64,000 bases of DNA from contig NZ_JAUJZH010000023.1 in NCBI RefSeq assembly GCF_030486595.1, positions 61,591 through 125,590 of the forward strand. The letters are read 5' to 3'. Both the position numbers and the translations under genes were made by a program. A model generated the notes under the pieces. That model saw only the letters and a list, made by a program, of their open reading frames with translations, had not been told where the DNA came from and did no database searches. Numbering within the stretch: position 1 is the first letter of the stretch; each line of letters starts with the position of its first letter. Below are positions 44,558 to 54,000 of the stretch, piece by piece. Source of the stretch: Variovorax ginsengisoli (lineage in GTDB: Bacteria; Pseudomonadota; Gammaproteobacteria; Burkholderiales; Burkholderiaceae_C).

Positions 44558-45356
44558 TGATTTCTGCCAGCAAGCGTTGCAGTGCCTCGGCCGGGACCAT
44601 GGCACTGTTTGGGAAGGGGTCGGAGGTCCAGATCAGCGAATGCCGGAACGGCGACAACCTGACAGGAATCTGGCGCTCGGCTTGCATGCGTGCCCATTGG
44701 TTGACGGGCTCGTCCTCCGCCTCGGCCAGCACGACGGTCTCGTGCGACCCTGTCAGCTGGAGCGACTGCGGGGAGAGCGCGCGCAACTGATTGCGCAGCG
44801 CGGGCGAGACGGCGAAGCCGAGCAGTTCGTCGGTGAAGGCGTCCTTGTCGGCCGCGAGGCGCCGGCGCCAGGCACGGTCGGGAATCCAGAAAGAGGCCTC
44901 GAGCGCCGAGACGTGCTTCTCGCGCATCGTATCGAGGTAGCGCGCGCCGTCCACGATCGGGTCCCAGAGGATGACTTTCGACGGGTCGCTGCGGCCGCTG
45001 CGGGCTGCCAGCACCGCCAGCGTGGCACCCAGGCGTGATCCCAGCCACACGATGCGACGCGGGGCGGTCAGCCGGTGCAGCTCTTCGTGCGCGGTGCAGA
45101 CGTCGCGGCGCCAGCCTTCGAGGTCGCCATCGGTGTCGTCCCCGGACGAATCGCCGGTGCCGTGGCAGTCGAAGCGCAGCACCGCCACCCCGGCGCGGGC
45201 CAGCCGGTCGGAGAGCACGCGGAACAGCCGGTGCGTACGGACCACCTCCTGTCCGAACGGCGCGCAGATCAGGACCGCGATGTCACGCTCGCGTTCCGGC
45301 GGGTGAAAGAGACCGAACAGGCGGCGCTGCGGCGGGCCGAAAAGCATCGGGGTCAT
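44550..45356 (-). CDS. Alpha/beta-hydrolase lacking catalytic serine (exosortase-associated hydrolase 2-like)
   Basis: A 268-residue protein of the alpha/beta-hydrolase fold. It has the APFGQE oxyanion-type segment and RFDCHGTGDSSGDD, but the elbow reads GSRLG (106-110), placing Arg108 where the nucleophile should be. This Arg elbow recalls hydrolase 2 of exosortase A loci, which is paired with a hydrolase 1, as here. The protein may be a noncatalytic partner of the adjacent hydrolase. ATG 45356 overlaps the phosphopantetheinyl transferase stop (ATGA); an alternative ATG is 9 bases inside. Confidence 0.75.
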   Translation of the reverse strand: MTPMLFGPPQRRLFGLFHPPERERDIAVLICAPFGQEVVRTHRLFRVLSDRLARAGVAVLRFDCHGTGDSSGDDTDGDLEGWRRDVCTAHEELHRLTAPRRIVWLGSRLGATLAVLAARSGRSDPSKVILWDPIVDGARYLDTMREKHVSALEASFWIPDRAWRRRLAADKDAFTDELLGFAVSPALRNQLRALSPQSLQLTGSHETVVLAEAEDEPVNQWARMQAERQIPVRLSPFRHSLIWTSDPFPNSAMVPAEALQRLLAEING

Positions 45357-46078
45357 GCGTAGGACTCGTTGTCTTGGAAGGTGGGGCGCGGCGCGGCGGC
45401 TTCGACGGCGGCGTCGGACTCGAGCATCCGGGCGATCGCGCAGACTACACCCTCTCCGCCATCGAAGGAGCGTAGCGACAGCCGTGCCATACCGCTTTCC
45501 AGGGGAATCCGGACTTCGCGCGCTTCTTCGTCCAGCCCGGCCTCGAAGCTGCACGTGTCGATGCCGAGTCCCGTGCCGACGGCCTTGAGGCAGGCTTCCT
45601 TGCGCGTCCAGCAGGTCAGGAAGGCCCGGTCGCGGCGCGCCGGCGCCAGTGCCGCCAAGGCCCGCCGTTCCGCTTCCGTGAAGTGGACGCGTGCCAGGTC
45701 GTCGGCGTCCGGCATCGGACGCAAGAGTTCGACGTCGACGCCGATCTCGGCTTCGTCGCTGATCGCGATCAAGCCCACCGCCTGGCTATGGCTGAGGTTG
45801 AAGTGCACGCCCGCCGGGTCGGCCAGCGCCGGCTTGCCGAAAGCACCTGGCACGAAGTCCAGCAGGGCACCGGGGCTGCCGGTGTGCAGCGACAGCAGGC
45901 CGCGCAGCGCGGCATGGGCGGCGACGAAGCGATGGCGATCACGCGCAAAGACGAAGCGGCTCGCGCGCGCCCACTCGTCGTCCGACAGGCTGGCCGCGGC
46001 CGCCGGCGCCGGCGCGCTGTCGAGGTCGATGCGCCACAACCGGCCTTGCGTCGTGGTGGGCAGCTGGACGATGGACAT
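45353..46078 (-). CDS. Sfp-type 4'-phosphopantetheinyl transferase
   Basis: Activates carrier proteins by transferring phosphopantetheine from CoA to the serine of PCP and ACP domains. The 241-residue length and the motifs IGVDVELLRP (Mg2+ site) and FLTCWTRKEACLKAVGTGL (WxxKEA) identify the Sfp/Gsp class rather than AcpS. It lies 10 bases after the NRPS gene and should serve the three PCPs and one ACP encoded by this operon. Confidence 0.92.
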   Translation of the reverse strand: MSIVQLPTTTQGRLWRIDLDSAPAPAAAASLSDDEWARASRFVFARDRHRFVAAHAALRGLLSLHTGSPGALLDFVPGAFGKPALADPAGVHFNLSHSQAVGLIAISDEAEIGVDVELLRPMPDADDLARVHFTEAERRALAALAPARRDRAFLTCWTRKEACLKAVGTGLGIDTCSFEAGLDEEAREVRIPLESGMARLSLRSFDGGEGVVCAIARMLESDAAVEAAAPRPTFQDNESYA

Positions 46079-46088
46079 TGCTTCTCCT

Positions 46089-49000
46089 TCAGCCCTTGCG
46101 GCCCCAACCCGAGAACACACGTCCCAGCAACCCGCGCCGCGACTCGCCCTGGACGGCCGTCGCGGCCGCCACGGCCGGCGCGTCGAGCGGAGTTCCTGCG
46201 GTGGAGGCGGCGAGTTGCCCGAGCGTTTCGAAGACATAGCGGCGAGGTTCGACGCGAAAGCCCAGGGCTTGCTCCGCCTGCTGGATGGCGTGCATCGCCA
46301 GCAACGAGTCGCCTCCCAGGTCGAAGAAGGAGTCGGTGGCCCGGATGTCGTTCACATCGATGCCGATGATGCTGGCCCAGACCTGGGCCAGGCGAGCCTG
46401 CTCGGGCTGCAGCAGGATCGAAGCCGGCGAGTGGGTCGATGCCTCAGGTGCGGCTGCCGGCCGGATCACGTCCGAGCAAAGCTCCGACAGCGTGGCGTCC
46501 GGCTGCTGGGCGACCGCGGCGAGGATATCGGCGAAGCTCTTGCAAAGCGCCGCAGCGGTCTCCCGCTTGTAGAGGCTTGCGTTGTAGGCCAGCGTTCCCT
46601 GCAGGCCGGACGGACGATCGAGCAGCCAGAGGCCCAGGTTGTCGGTGACGCCCGTCTGTTCGAGCGTGACCGACTCATGCGCCAGGGGCCCCCAATGCCG
46701 ATGCCGTTCGCGCGTGTCCTGGAACGAGAACACCGCCTGGTACAGGCCGGCGCGGCGCTGTTCCGGACTGGCGCTCTGATGGATGTGCTCGTACGGGAGG
46801 TCCTGGTGTGCCAGGGCGGCGACGATTTCCTGCTTCAGGGAGGCCGCGAAATCGAGGAAGCGCAGGCCTTGCTCGGCATTGGCATGCACCGGCACCAGAC
46901 CGACGAACAAGCCCATGACCTGGTCGAGGTCGGGGAGCATTCGACCGCGCGTCGGCATTCCGATCGAGACCGGCGCTTCGCCCACGGCCTTGGACAACAT
47001 CACGGCGTAGGCCGCCATCAGCAGCATGTTGAGCGTCAGATGATGCTGTGTCGCGATGAGGCGCAGTCGCTCCGCCAGCTCGGCGTCCAGTTCGACCAGC
47101 TCGGTCGCACCTTTGCCCGGCACGCCAGGCTGTGGTTGCAGGTCGTGCCGCACCGCCTTGAGGACCGGTGTCTGCTGCACCCGCTGGCGCCAGTATTCCC
47201 GCTGGCTGGCGGCCTCGGGACCCTCGATCCATTCAAGCTGCCATTGGGCGTAGTCGCCGTATCGGATCGAGAGTTCCGGCAGCGGATTGGCGCTGCCGCC
47301 GAGTCGGGCGGCGTAGCCGGCGGCCATCTCGCGGTCGAGGATGTCGAACGAGTAGCCGTCCCAGACCAGGTGATGGACCACGAACAGAAAGACATGCTCG
47401 TCCTGGCCGAGGCGATACAGCGCGCATCGGAACAGCGGTGCGGGCGCAGCGGCGATGGGTACGTCGACGATGGCCTGCATGCGGCGAAGCATTTCGGCTT
47501 CGCGTCGATCGGCAGGAATGCTTCGCAGGTCTTCGAACGGGAAGTCGAAGCGGATCGAAGCCGAGATCTGCTGGGTCCAGCCGTTGCCGTCGGCCGCAGG
47601 CACGATGGCGGTGCGCAGACCGTCCTGCCGGCTCACCATGTCGCGAAATGCCTGCTCGAACTTCTCCCGGTCCAGCGCGCCCGTCAAGCGATGCGCCGAA
47701 GGCGTGTTGAAGGTCGTGCTTTCGGGATGCATGTCTTCGGCGAACCGCATGCGTCGCTGATCGAGCGTCAGCGGCGCGCTGCGGCCGTCCGGGCGGACGG
47801 GAATCGCCACCGGTGCAGCGCTTTCACCTTGTGCGCGCTGGATCTCGCGTGCCAGTTGTTCGGCGGTCGGGGCTTCGAACAGCTTGCTGAGCGGCAGCCG
47901 GGTGCCGAAGGCGGCATTGATTCGAGTGATCAGGTGCGCCGCCAGCAGCGAGTGGCCGCCCATGGCGAAGAAGTCGTCGAGCACGCTCATGCTCGGCAGA
48001 TGGAGGGCCTCTTCCATCGCTGTCAGGACGGACTGCTCGCGTTCGTTGCGCGGTGCCACGCGAAGCTCGGGCTCTTCGCGAACCGCCTTCGTCGAGCGCA
48101 CGACATACGGTGCCGGAAGGGCCTTGCGGTCGATCTTGCCGTTGGGCAGCAGCGGCAACGCCGGCAGCGCCACGAAGTGCTGCGGCACCATGTACAGGGG
48201 CAGTCGCGAACGCAGGTGTTCGCGCAGCGTTGCCTGGTCGTAGGCAGCGTCGGACGCCATCGCGAGATAGGCGACCAGACGGACATCGCCGGGGACGTCC
48301 TCGCGCGCCAGCACGACGCTGCGCGCGACGCCCGGGGCCTCGTCGCAACGCGCTTCGATCTCGCCGAGTTCGATGCGATAGCCGCGGATCTTGACCTGGA
48401 AATCGAAGCGGCCCAGGTGCTCCAGGCGACCGTCGTTGCGCCAGCGGCCGCGGTCACCGGTGCGGTACATCCGATCCGCGACGCCGCCGAACCTGGTGTC
48501 GACGAAGCGTTCCGAGTTCAACTCAGGTCGCTCGTGATACCCCAGCGTCACGCCCTTGCCGCCGATCCAGATTTCACCGGGCACGCCGATGGGACAGGGC
48601 TTGCCTCGTGAGTCGATGATCCACACCGTTGTGTTGGCGATCGGGTTGCCGATGGAAACGCTGCGGTCGGCCAGGCTCGCCCCGTCGACGTGCCAGAGCG
48701 TCGACCAGACGGTGGTCTCCGTCGGTCCGTACATGTTCCAGACTTCGCCGCAACGGCGAAGCAGCTCGTGCGCCAGGTCGTTGGGCAGGCTCTCGCCGCC
48801 GACCAGTGCCCGAAAAGCGCCCCTTGCCTTCCAGCGGGCGTCGACCAGCAAACGCCACATGCCGGGCGTGGCTTGCATCATGGTCGCGCCGCTCTGGTCC
48901 AGAAAGGCGGCGAGCGCATGGCCGTCCATGGACGTCTGGCGCGGCACCATGACGATCTCGGCGCCGACCTGCAGCGGCAGAAGCAGCTCCAGGACTGCGA

Positions 49001-51059
49001 TGTCGAAGGAGAGCGTGGTGACGGCCGCCAGCTTGTCGGCGGCCGAGATGGAGGGCTCGACCTGCATGCTCTGCAGGAAGTTGGCGACCGCGCCGTGCGG
49101 GACACGCACGCCCTTGGGCTTGCCGGTGGAGCCCGAGGTGTAGATCGCGTAGGCTGCGTCGTCGGGCAAGGCATCCATCGGACCGGCGGCGAGCCGCTCG
49201 CCCGACTGTTCGCGCCAGTGGCTGTCGGTGTCGATCTCGAAGATCCGCTCGGCAGCGTCGTCGCACCAGGCCCGGGGCGACGTCGCGATCGAGGACTGCG
49301 TCAGCAAGAGGGACAGCCTGGCATCCTCGGCGTAGTAGTCGAGGCGGGCCTTGGGGAAATCCGGATCCAGCGGAATGTAAGTGGCACCGGCCTTCAGGAC
49401 GGCCAGCAAGGCGACCACCATGTCGGCGCCGCGATTCAGGCACAGGCCGACGTGCTGGCCGCGCTGAACGCCGCGGTCGCGCAGCGCGCGCGCCAGCCGG
49501 TTCGATTCCTGGTCGAGTTGGGCGTAGCTGAGGTTCAGCGTGCCGTCGCTCAGGGCGGTGCGTGCGGGCGTCGCCGAAGCCTGCGTCTCGAACCCTGCGT
49601 GCATCAGCGCGGCGCCTCGAATCGGCGTGGCCGCCGGTTGCAGCGTCCGCAAAGCGGCCTCCTCCACGGCGGGCAGCACGTTCAGGTTGGCAAGCGCCTG
49701 GGACGCATCGCTGGCGGCCGAGCGCAGCAACGCCTCGAACATCGCCAGCCAGCGGCTCACGGTCGCATCGTCGAACAGATCCGCGTTGTATTGCGTCTCG
49801 ATCTGCATCCCGTCGGGCCGCGGTGCGATGCTGAGAAACAGTTCGAAGTTCGAATACGCGCGCACCACCGTGCTCGACTCGACGCCGAGTCGCGGGAAGC
49901 TGCCTTGACCCGCGACCGTCTCCCGGTCGACATTGAACATGACGCTCACGAGCGGCAGGCGGCTCGGGTCGCGCGGAACGGACAGCTTGCGCAGCAGCGT
50001 GCCGTAGGTCAGCGCGCGGTGGTCGAAGGCGTCGAGCAGCATCGTCCCGGATTGGCGCACGAGCGTCTGGAAGGGCAGTTCCGTGTCCACGGCGAGACGC
50101 AGCGGCAGCAGATTCACGCAGTGGCCCACGAGGTTCGGCGTGTCGTTGGCAAGTTGCCCGGCGGCCGGAATGCCGATCACCAGGTCATCCTGTTCGGTCA
50201 GCCTGTGGAGAAGCGTGGCGAACGCACCGAGCATCGTGGCGAACAGGCTGGTCTCGGATGCAGCGCCGATCTTGCGCAAGGCGTCGATCAGCTCGCGGTC
50301 GAGAAAGTGATCGGCGCGCTTCGATCTGAAGGTCCGGACCGCCGGGCGCGGGTGGTCCAGGGGCAATTCGAGCACCGGCAGCGTGCTGCCCGTGAACCGG
50401 CCGAGCCAGTAGTCGACGTGCTGCTGCATGGCCGGACCTTCGGTCTCGGCAGCCTCCCGGGCTGCGTAGTCGACGAAGCTTGCCGCTGGCGCGGGCGTCG
50501 GACCGGCGCCCGTCTCGGCGGCATAGAGCTGGCCCAGGTCCTCGACGATCACGCCCCACGACCAGCCGTCGCATATCGCGTGATGGGCGGTCAGCAGCAG
50601 TTCGTGATCGGTCGGCGACAGCCGATAGAGCGCGGCGCGGAACAGCGGACCGTGCTCCAGCGAGAAAGGCGCGAGCACGACCGCCTCGGCTTGCTCCTTC
50701 ATGGCCTGGCGCTGCGCGCCGGCATCCAGCGTGCCGAGGTCATGTTCGACCATCGCGATGGGCACGCCTTCGCCGATGAGCAGTTGGGTGCCGTCCGGCG
50801 AGATGGTCGCCCGCAGCGAGTCGTGACGATCGACCAGGCGCGTCAAAGCCGTGGCCAGCGCGCGCGTGTTCAACGCGCCCGTGAACCGCAGGTTGATCGC
50901 CTCGTTGTAGGCCAGCGAGGCCTCGGGGGCGAGCCGGTCGGCCAGCCAGATTTCGCGCTGGGCTTCGGTGGTCGGCGCGATCTGTTCGATGGATCCACCC
51001 GCAAAGGGGTCGAACTCGGCGGCTTCGTCGTTGGGTGCTTCCATTGTCGCGTCGTTCAT
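46089..51059 (-). CDS. Nonribosomal peptide synthetase, C-A(Gly)-PCP-C-PCP
   Basis: A 1656-residue synthetase. Domains in order: condensation (about 20-450, HHAICDG near 157), adenylation (about 490-960, YTSGSTGKPKG near 640), PCP (GGHSLL near 1031), second condensation (about 1090-1510, HHLVWDG near 1228) and terminal PCP (GGDSLL near 1580). Reading the ten specificity positions by eye gives DILQVGMVWK, close to the glycine code DILQLGLIWK. The second condensation domain has no adenylation domain after it and there is no thioesterase, reductase or terminal condensation domain, so the last carrier must be loaded and unloaded by unusual means. The start overlaps the upstream gene's stop by ATGA. 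The chain from the PKS protein is the expected donor for the first condensation. Confidence 0.93.
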   Translation of the reverse strand: MNDATMEAPNDEAAEFDPFAGGSIEQIAPTTEAQREIWLADRLAPEASLAYNEAINLRFTGALNTRALATALTRLVDRHDSLRATISPDGTQLLIGEGVPIAMVEHDLGTLDAGAQRQAMKEQAEAVVLAPFSLEHGPLFRAALYRLSPTDHELLLTAHHAICDGWSWGVIVEDLGQLYAAETGAGPTPAPAASFVDYAAREAAETEGPAMQQHVDYWLGRFTGSTLPVLELPLDHPRPAVRTFRSKRADHFLDRELIDALRKIGAASETSLFATMLGAFATLLHRLTEQDDLVIGIPAAGQLANDTPNLVGHCVNLLPLRLAVDTELPFQTLVRQSGTMLLDAFDHRALTYGTLLRKLSVPRDPSRLPLVSVMFNVDRETVAGQGSFPRLGVESSTVVRAYSNFELFLSIAPRPDGMQIETQYNADLFDDATVSRWLAMFEALLRSAASDASQALANLNVLPAVEEAALRTLQPAATPIRGAALMHAGFETQASATPARTALSDGTLNLSYAQLDQESNRLARALRDRGVQRGQHVGLCLNRGADMVVALLAVLKAGATYIPLDPDFPKARLDYYAEDARLSLLLTQSSIATSPRAWCDDAAERIFEIDTDSHWREQSGERLAAGPMDALPDDAAYAIYTSGSTGKPKGVRVPHGAVANFLQSMQVEPSISAADKLAAVTTLSFDIAVLELLLPLQVGAEIVMVPRQTSMDGHALAAFLDQSGATMMQATPGMWRLLVDARWKARGAFRALVGGESLPNDLAHELLRRCGEVWNMYGPTETTVWSTLWHVDGASLADRSVSIGNPIANTTVWIIDSRGKPCPIGVPGEIWIGGKGVTLGYHERPELNSERFVDTRFGGVADRMYRTGDRGRWRNDGRLEHLGRFDFQVKIRGYRIELGEIEARCDEAPGVARSVVLAREDVPGDVRLVAYLAMASDAAYDQATLREHLRSRLPLYMVPQHFVALPALPLLPNGKIDRKALPAPYVVRSTKAVREEPELRVAPRNEREQSVLTAMEEALHLPSMSVLDDFFAMGGHSLLAAHLITRINAAFGTRLPLSKLFEAPTAEQLAREIQRAQGESAAPVAIPVRPDGRSAPLTLDQRRMRFAEDMHPESTTFNTPSAHRLTGALDREKFEQAFRDMVSRQDGLRTAIVPAADGNGWTQQISASIRFDFPFEDLRSIPADRREAEMLRRMQAIVDVPIAAAPAPLFRCALYRLGQDEHVFLFVVHHLVWDGYSFDILDREMAAGYAARLGGSANPLPELSIRYGDYAQWQLEWIEGPEAASQREYWRQRVQQTPVLKAVRHDLQPQPGVPGKGATELVELDAELAERLRLIATQHHLTLNMLLMAAYAVMLSKAVGEAPVSIGMPTRGRMLPDLDQVMGLFVGLVPVHANAEQGLRFLDFAASLKQEIVAALAHQDLPYEHIHQSASPEQRRAGLYQAVFSFQDTRERHRHWGPLAHESVTLEQTGVTDNLGLWLLDRPSGLQGTLAYNASLYKRETAAALCKSFADILAAVAQQPDATLSELCSDVIRPAAAPEASTHSPASILLQPEQARLAQVWASIIGIDVNDIRATDSFFDLGGDSLLAMHAIQQAEQALGFRVEPRRYVFETLGQLAASTAGTPLDAPAVAAATAVQGESRRGLLGRVFSGWGRKG

Positions 51060-54000
51060 TTTTGAAGCCTGATGTACTTTCCCTGGGCGGCCGGGTTGGG
51101 CACGAACCACGCGGGTTGCCCGTCGCGGTCGCGTCCCAGCCGGGCGTTCGGCACGGGCGGTTGATTGGGGTCGACATACGACGACTTGGCGACGGCGCGC
51201 CGCGGCAGGAATTCAGAATCTTGCATTTCGCTCAGCGACTCCTTGAATGCCGACTTGATGGTCGCGATGTCCTCTTGCGTGTGCGCGCCGGTCATGAAGC
51301 AGGGGCTGTCTTCCAGAACATGAACCCCGCGACTGCGCATCATGGCGAACAACAGGTCTTGCTGCGGATGGTCTTCCAGCCAGTTCACGCGCCAAAGCGA
51401 GGAAAAGTACAGGATTTCCAAGGGCGCGCCAACCTCCCGGCAGTAGGCGGACAGCTCATCGGCCATGGCGGCCGTGTGCAGGTTCAATTTGGTCTGCAGC
51501 TTGTTGTCGTCCTGCTTCAGAAGCTCGAGCGCCGTCCTGGTCGCAGCCAGCGCCAGAGGATGCTGCGCAGAGTGGCCCCGCGCCGAGACGATGCCGCTTT
51601 GCGCCCAGGCCTCGTTGTCCAGCACATCCATGAACGCGCGTCTGCCGGCTACCGCGCCGATCGGAAGCCCGCCCCCGATCACGCCGCCATAGCACGCCAG
51701 ATCGGCCTGGACGCCGAACATCGCCTGGACGCCGCCCAGGTGCGAACGGAAGCCCGTGATGGTTTCGTCGAAGACCAGGCAGGTCCCGGACGTCTCGGTG
51801 ATGGCGCGCACCTCGCGCAGGAACTCGCGTGGCTGCGGGCCGGGCTGGCCGTTCTGCGCCGGTTCGACCAGCACGGCGGCCAGATCGGCCGCGTGGGCGC
51901 GGAGGTAGTCCAGTGTCTCGGACTTCCCGAAGTCGAGCGCCAGCATGTCGTCGAAACCGGCGGGGGAAACGCCGGCGAGCACCGCCACCTGCCTGCGGCC
52001 CGTGACGGTGCGTGCCATGCGGATGGCGACCGTCACGGCCTCGGCGCCGTTGTCGAAGAGGCTCGCGCGGTCGAAGGCCGTCAGCTCGCAGAGGCGTTGC
52101 GTGACCTCGGCCGCCAGCGGATGCAGGGTTCCGGACTCGAAACCATTGTCGAGCTGGGTGCGCAGCGCGTCGAGCATGAAGTCCGGCTGCCAGCCGAACA
52201 GGTTCATGCCGCCGCCGTTGTAGGCGTCGATGTATTCGTTGCCGTCGAGGTCCCAGAGGCGCGAGCCCTTGGAGCGCTCGACGACGATCGGGTAGACGAT
52301 CTCCCGGGTCTCTGGCCGGAAGTCGTTGATCATCCGGAGACCGGCCACCTGCGGGTTGCGCTCGGCGAAGGCCTTGCTTCCGGCCGTGCGCTCCGTGTAG
52401 CGGCGCATGAAGGCGGCCAGCCGCGGTTTCTGGCGCTCGGTCGGTTCCCTGTTTTGCGGTTCGACACGCGCGATGGTCCCGGCGGCTGCCGGTGACGTGG
52501 ACGCCGTGGCCGCGGCGGTGGCCATGGGCGTAGGTTGCTCCACCGTCGCTGCCGGCAGCCCAGGGCTGGCCGGCAGCGGCGGCGCCGCCGACAGCAATGC
52601 GAGTTGTTGTTGCATCAATTGCATCTGCTGTGCAATGACCTGCTGCACCAGTGTCATGCCCGCGCCGATGGCCAGCCCGGCCTCGGGCAGCGCCAGGGCC
52701 GTCGCTTGCGGCCATGCAGCGACCGGTTGCGGCGCCGCGGTGACCGGCAGGGCGGGCGCGGGTGACATCGAGGCGACCGCCGCCACCGGATCGGGCGGCA
52801 GGTTGGCATCGAGGAACTCGGCCAGTGCATCGAAACTGCGGTAGCTCTCCATCAGCTGCCGGAAGGTCAGATTGACCTTGAACTGCTTTTTCACCTGGAG
52901 CGCGGCCTGCGTCAGTGTCAGCGAGTCGAGGCCGATCTCGACGAAGGGCGAGGCACCGGCCGCGTCGGCCATGGTGATGCCGGAGAGCTCCTCGAACAGG
53001 TCGCGCAGGCGGGCGGAGAGGGACGCGCGGCGTGCCGGCGGGGCGCTGGCGGCGGGATCGGCGACAGTCATTGTTGATTCCGGGATCGAGGGGGAGGAAG
53101 ACACGGAGAAGGCTGGGGCGGCCGCAGCGGCCCCAGCGACGGCAGGGGTCGCGATATCGACCCAGAAGCGCTTGCGCTCGAACGGATAGGTGGGCAGCTC
53201 CAGGCGCTGCTTGCGGGTACGGGTGTCGAGCCGGCCCGGGTCGATGTCGAGGCCGAGCGTCCAGAGCCGGCCGGCGGCCAGGCGCCAGCTCGTGCATTCG
53301 CGCGCGGGTGCATCGGCCAGCAGGGCCACGGCGGTCACCGGGCGCTGCCGCGACGCATGCTGGCGAACCAGCGTCGTCAAGGTGTTGCGCGGCCCCAGTT
53401 CGATGAACAGCGGGTGCTCGGTCTGCGCCAGCGCGGCCAGGGCGGCCGGGGCGAAGCGGACCGTCTCGCGCAGGTGACGGGCCCAGTAGGCCGGGTCGAT
53501 CGCCTCGGCATCGCTGAGCAGGCGGCCGGTCAGGGTCGAGTAGATCGGCGTCGTCGGTGCCGCCAGCCGGACTTCGCGCACCAGCGCCTCGAACGGTGCG
53601 ACCGCGCCCTCCATCATCTGCGAGTGGAAGGCATGCGAGGTCTGCAGCAGCTTGGCCGCCACGCCGGCGGCTTCGAGGCGTTGGCGGAATTGTTCGATCA
53701 GCGCCGCCGGGCCGGCAGCGACGCAGGCGTTCGGACCGTTCTCGGCCGCCAGCGAGATGCCCTCGGGCAGCTGCGCCGAAAGCTCGTCCGCGGGCATCCG
53801 CACCGACAGCATGTCGCCCTCGGGCATCGACTGCATCAGCGCGCCACGACGGGCCACCAGCCGCGCCGCGTCGCCCAGTTGCATGACGCCGGCCAGCACG
53901 GCGGCGGCGAATTCGCCGACGCTGTGGCCGATCAGGGCCGCCGGCCGGACGCCGAGCGACTGCAGTTGGCGCGCCAGCGCGTATTCGAGCGCGAAGGTGG

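Noticed and set aside
46089..46330. Possible thioesterase at the C-terminus of the NRPS
   Set aside because: Only about 75 residues follow the last GGDSLL carrier motif, too short for a thioesterase and without GxSxG.
51650..51800. Loss of the aminotransferase lysine through a local frameshift
   Set aside because: The reading frame is continuous on both sides and residues around the Gly (YGG, IGGGLPIG) match the family in the same frame.
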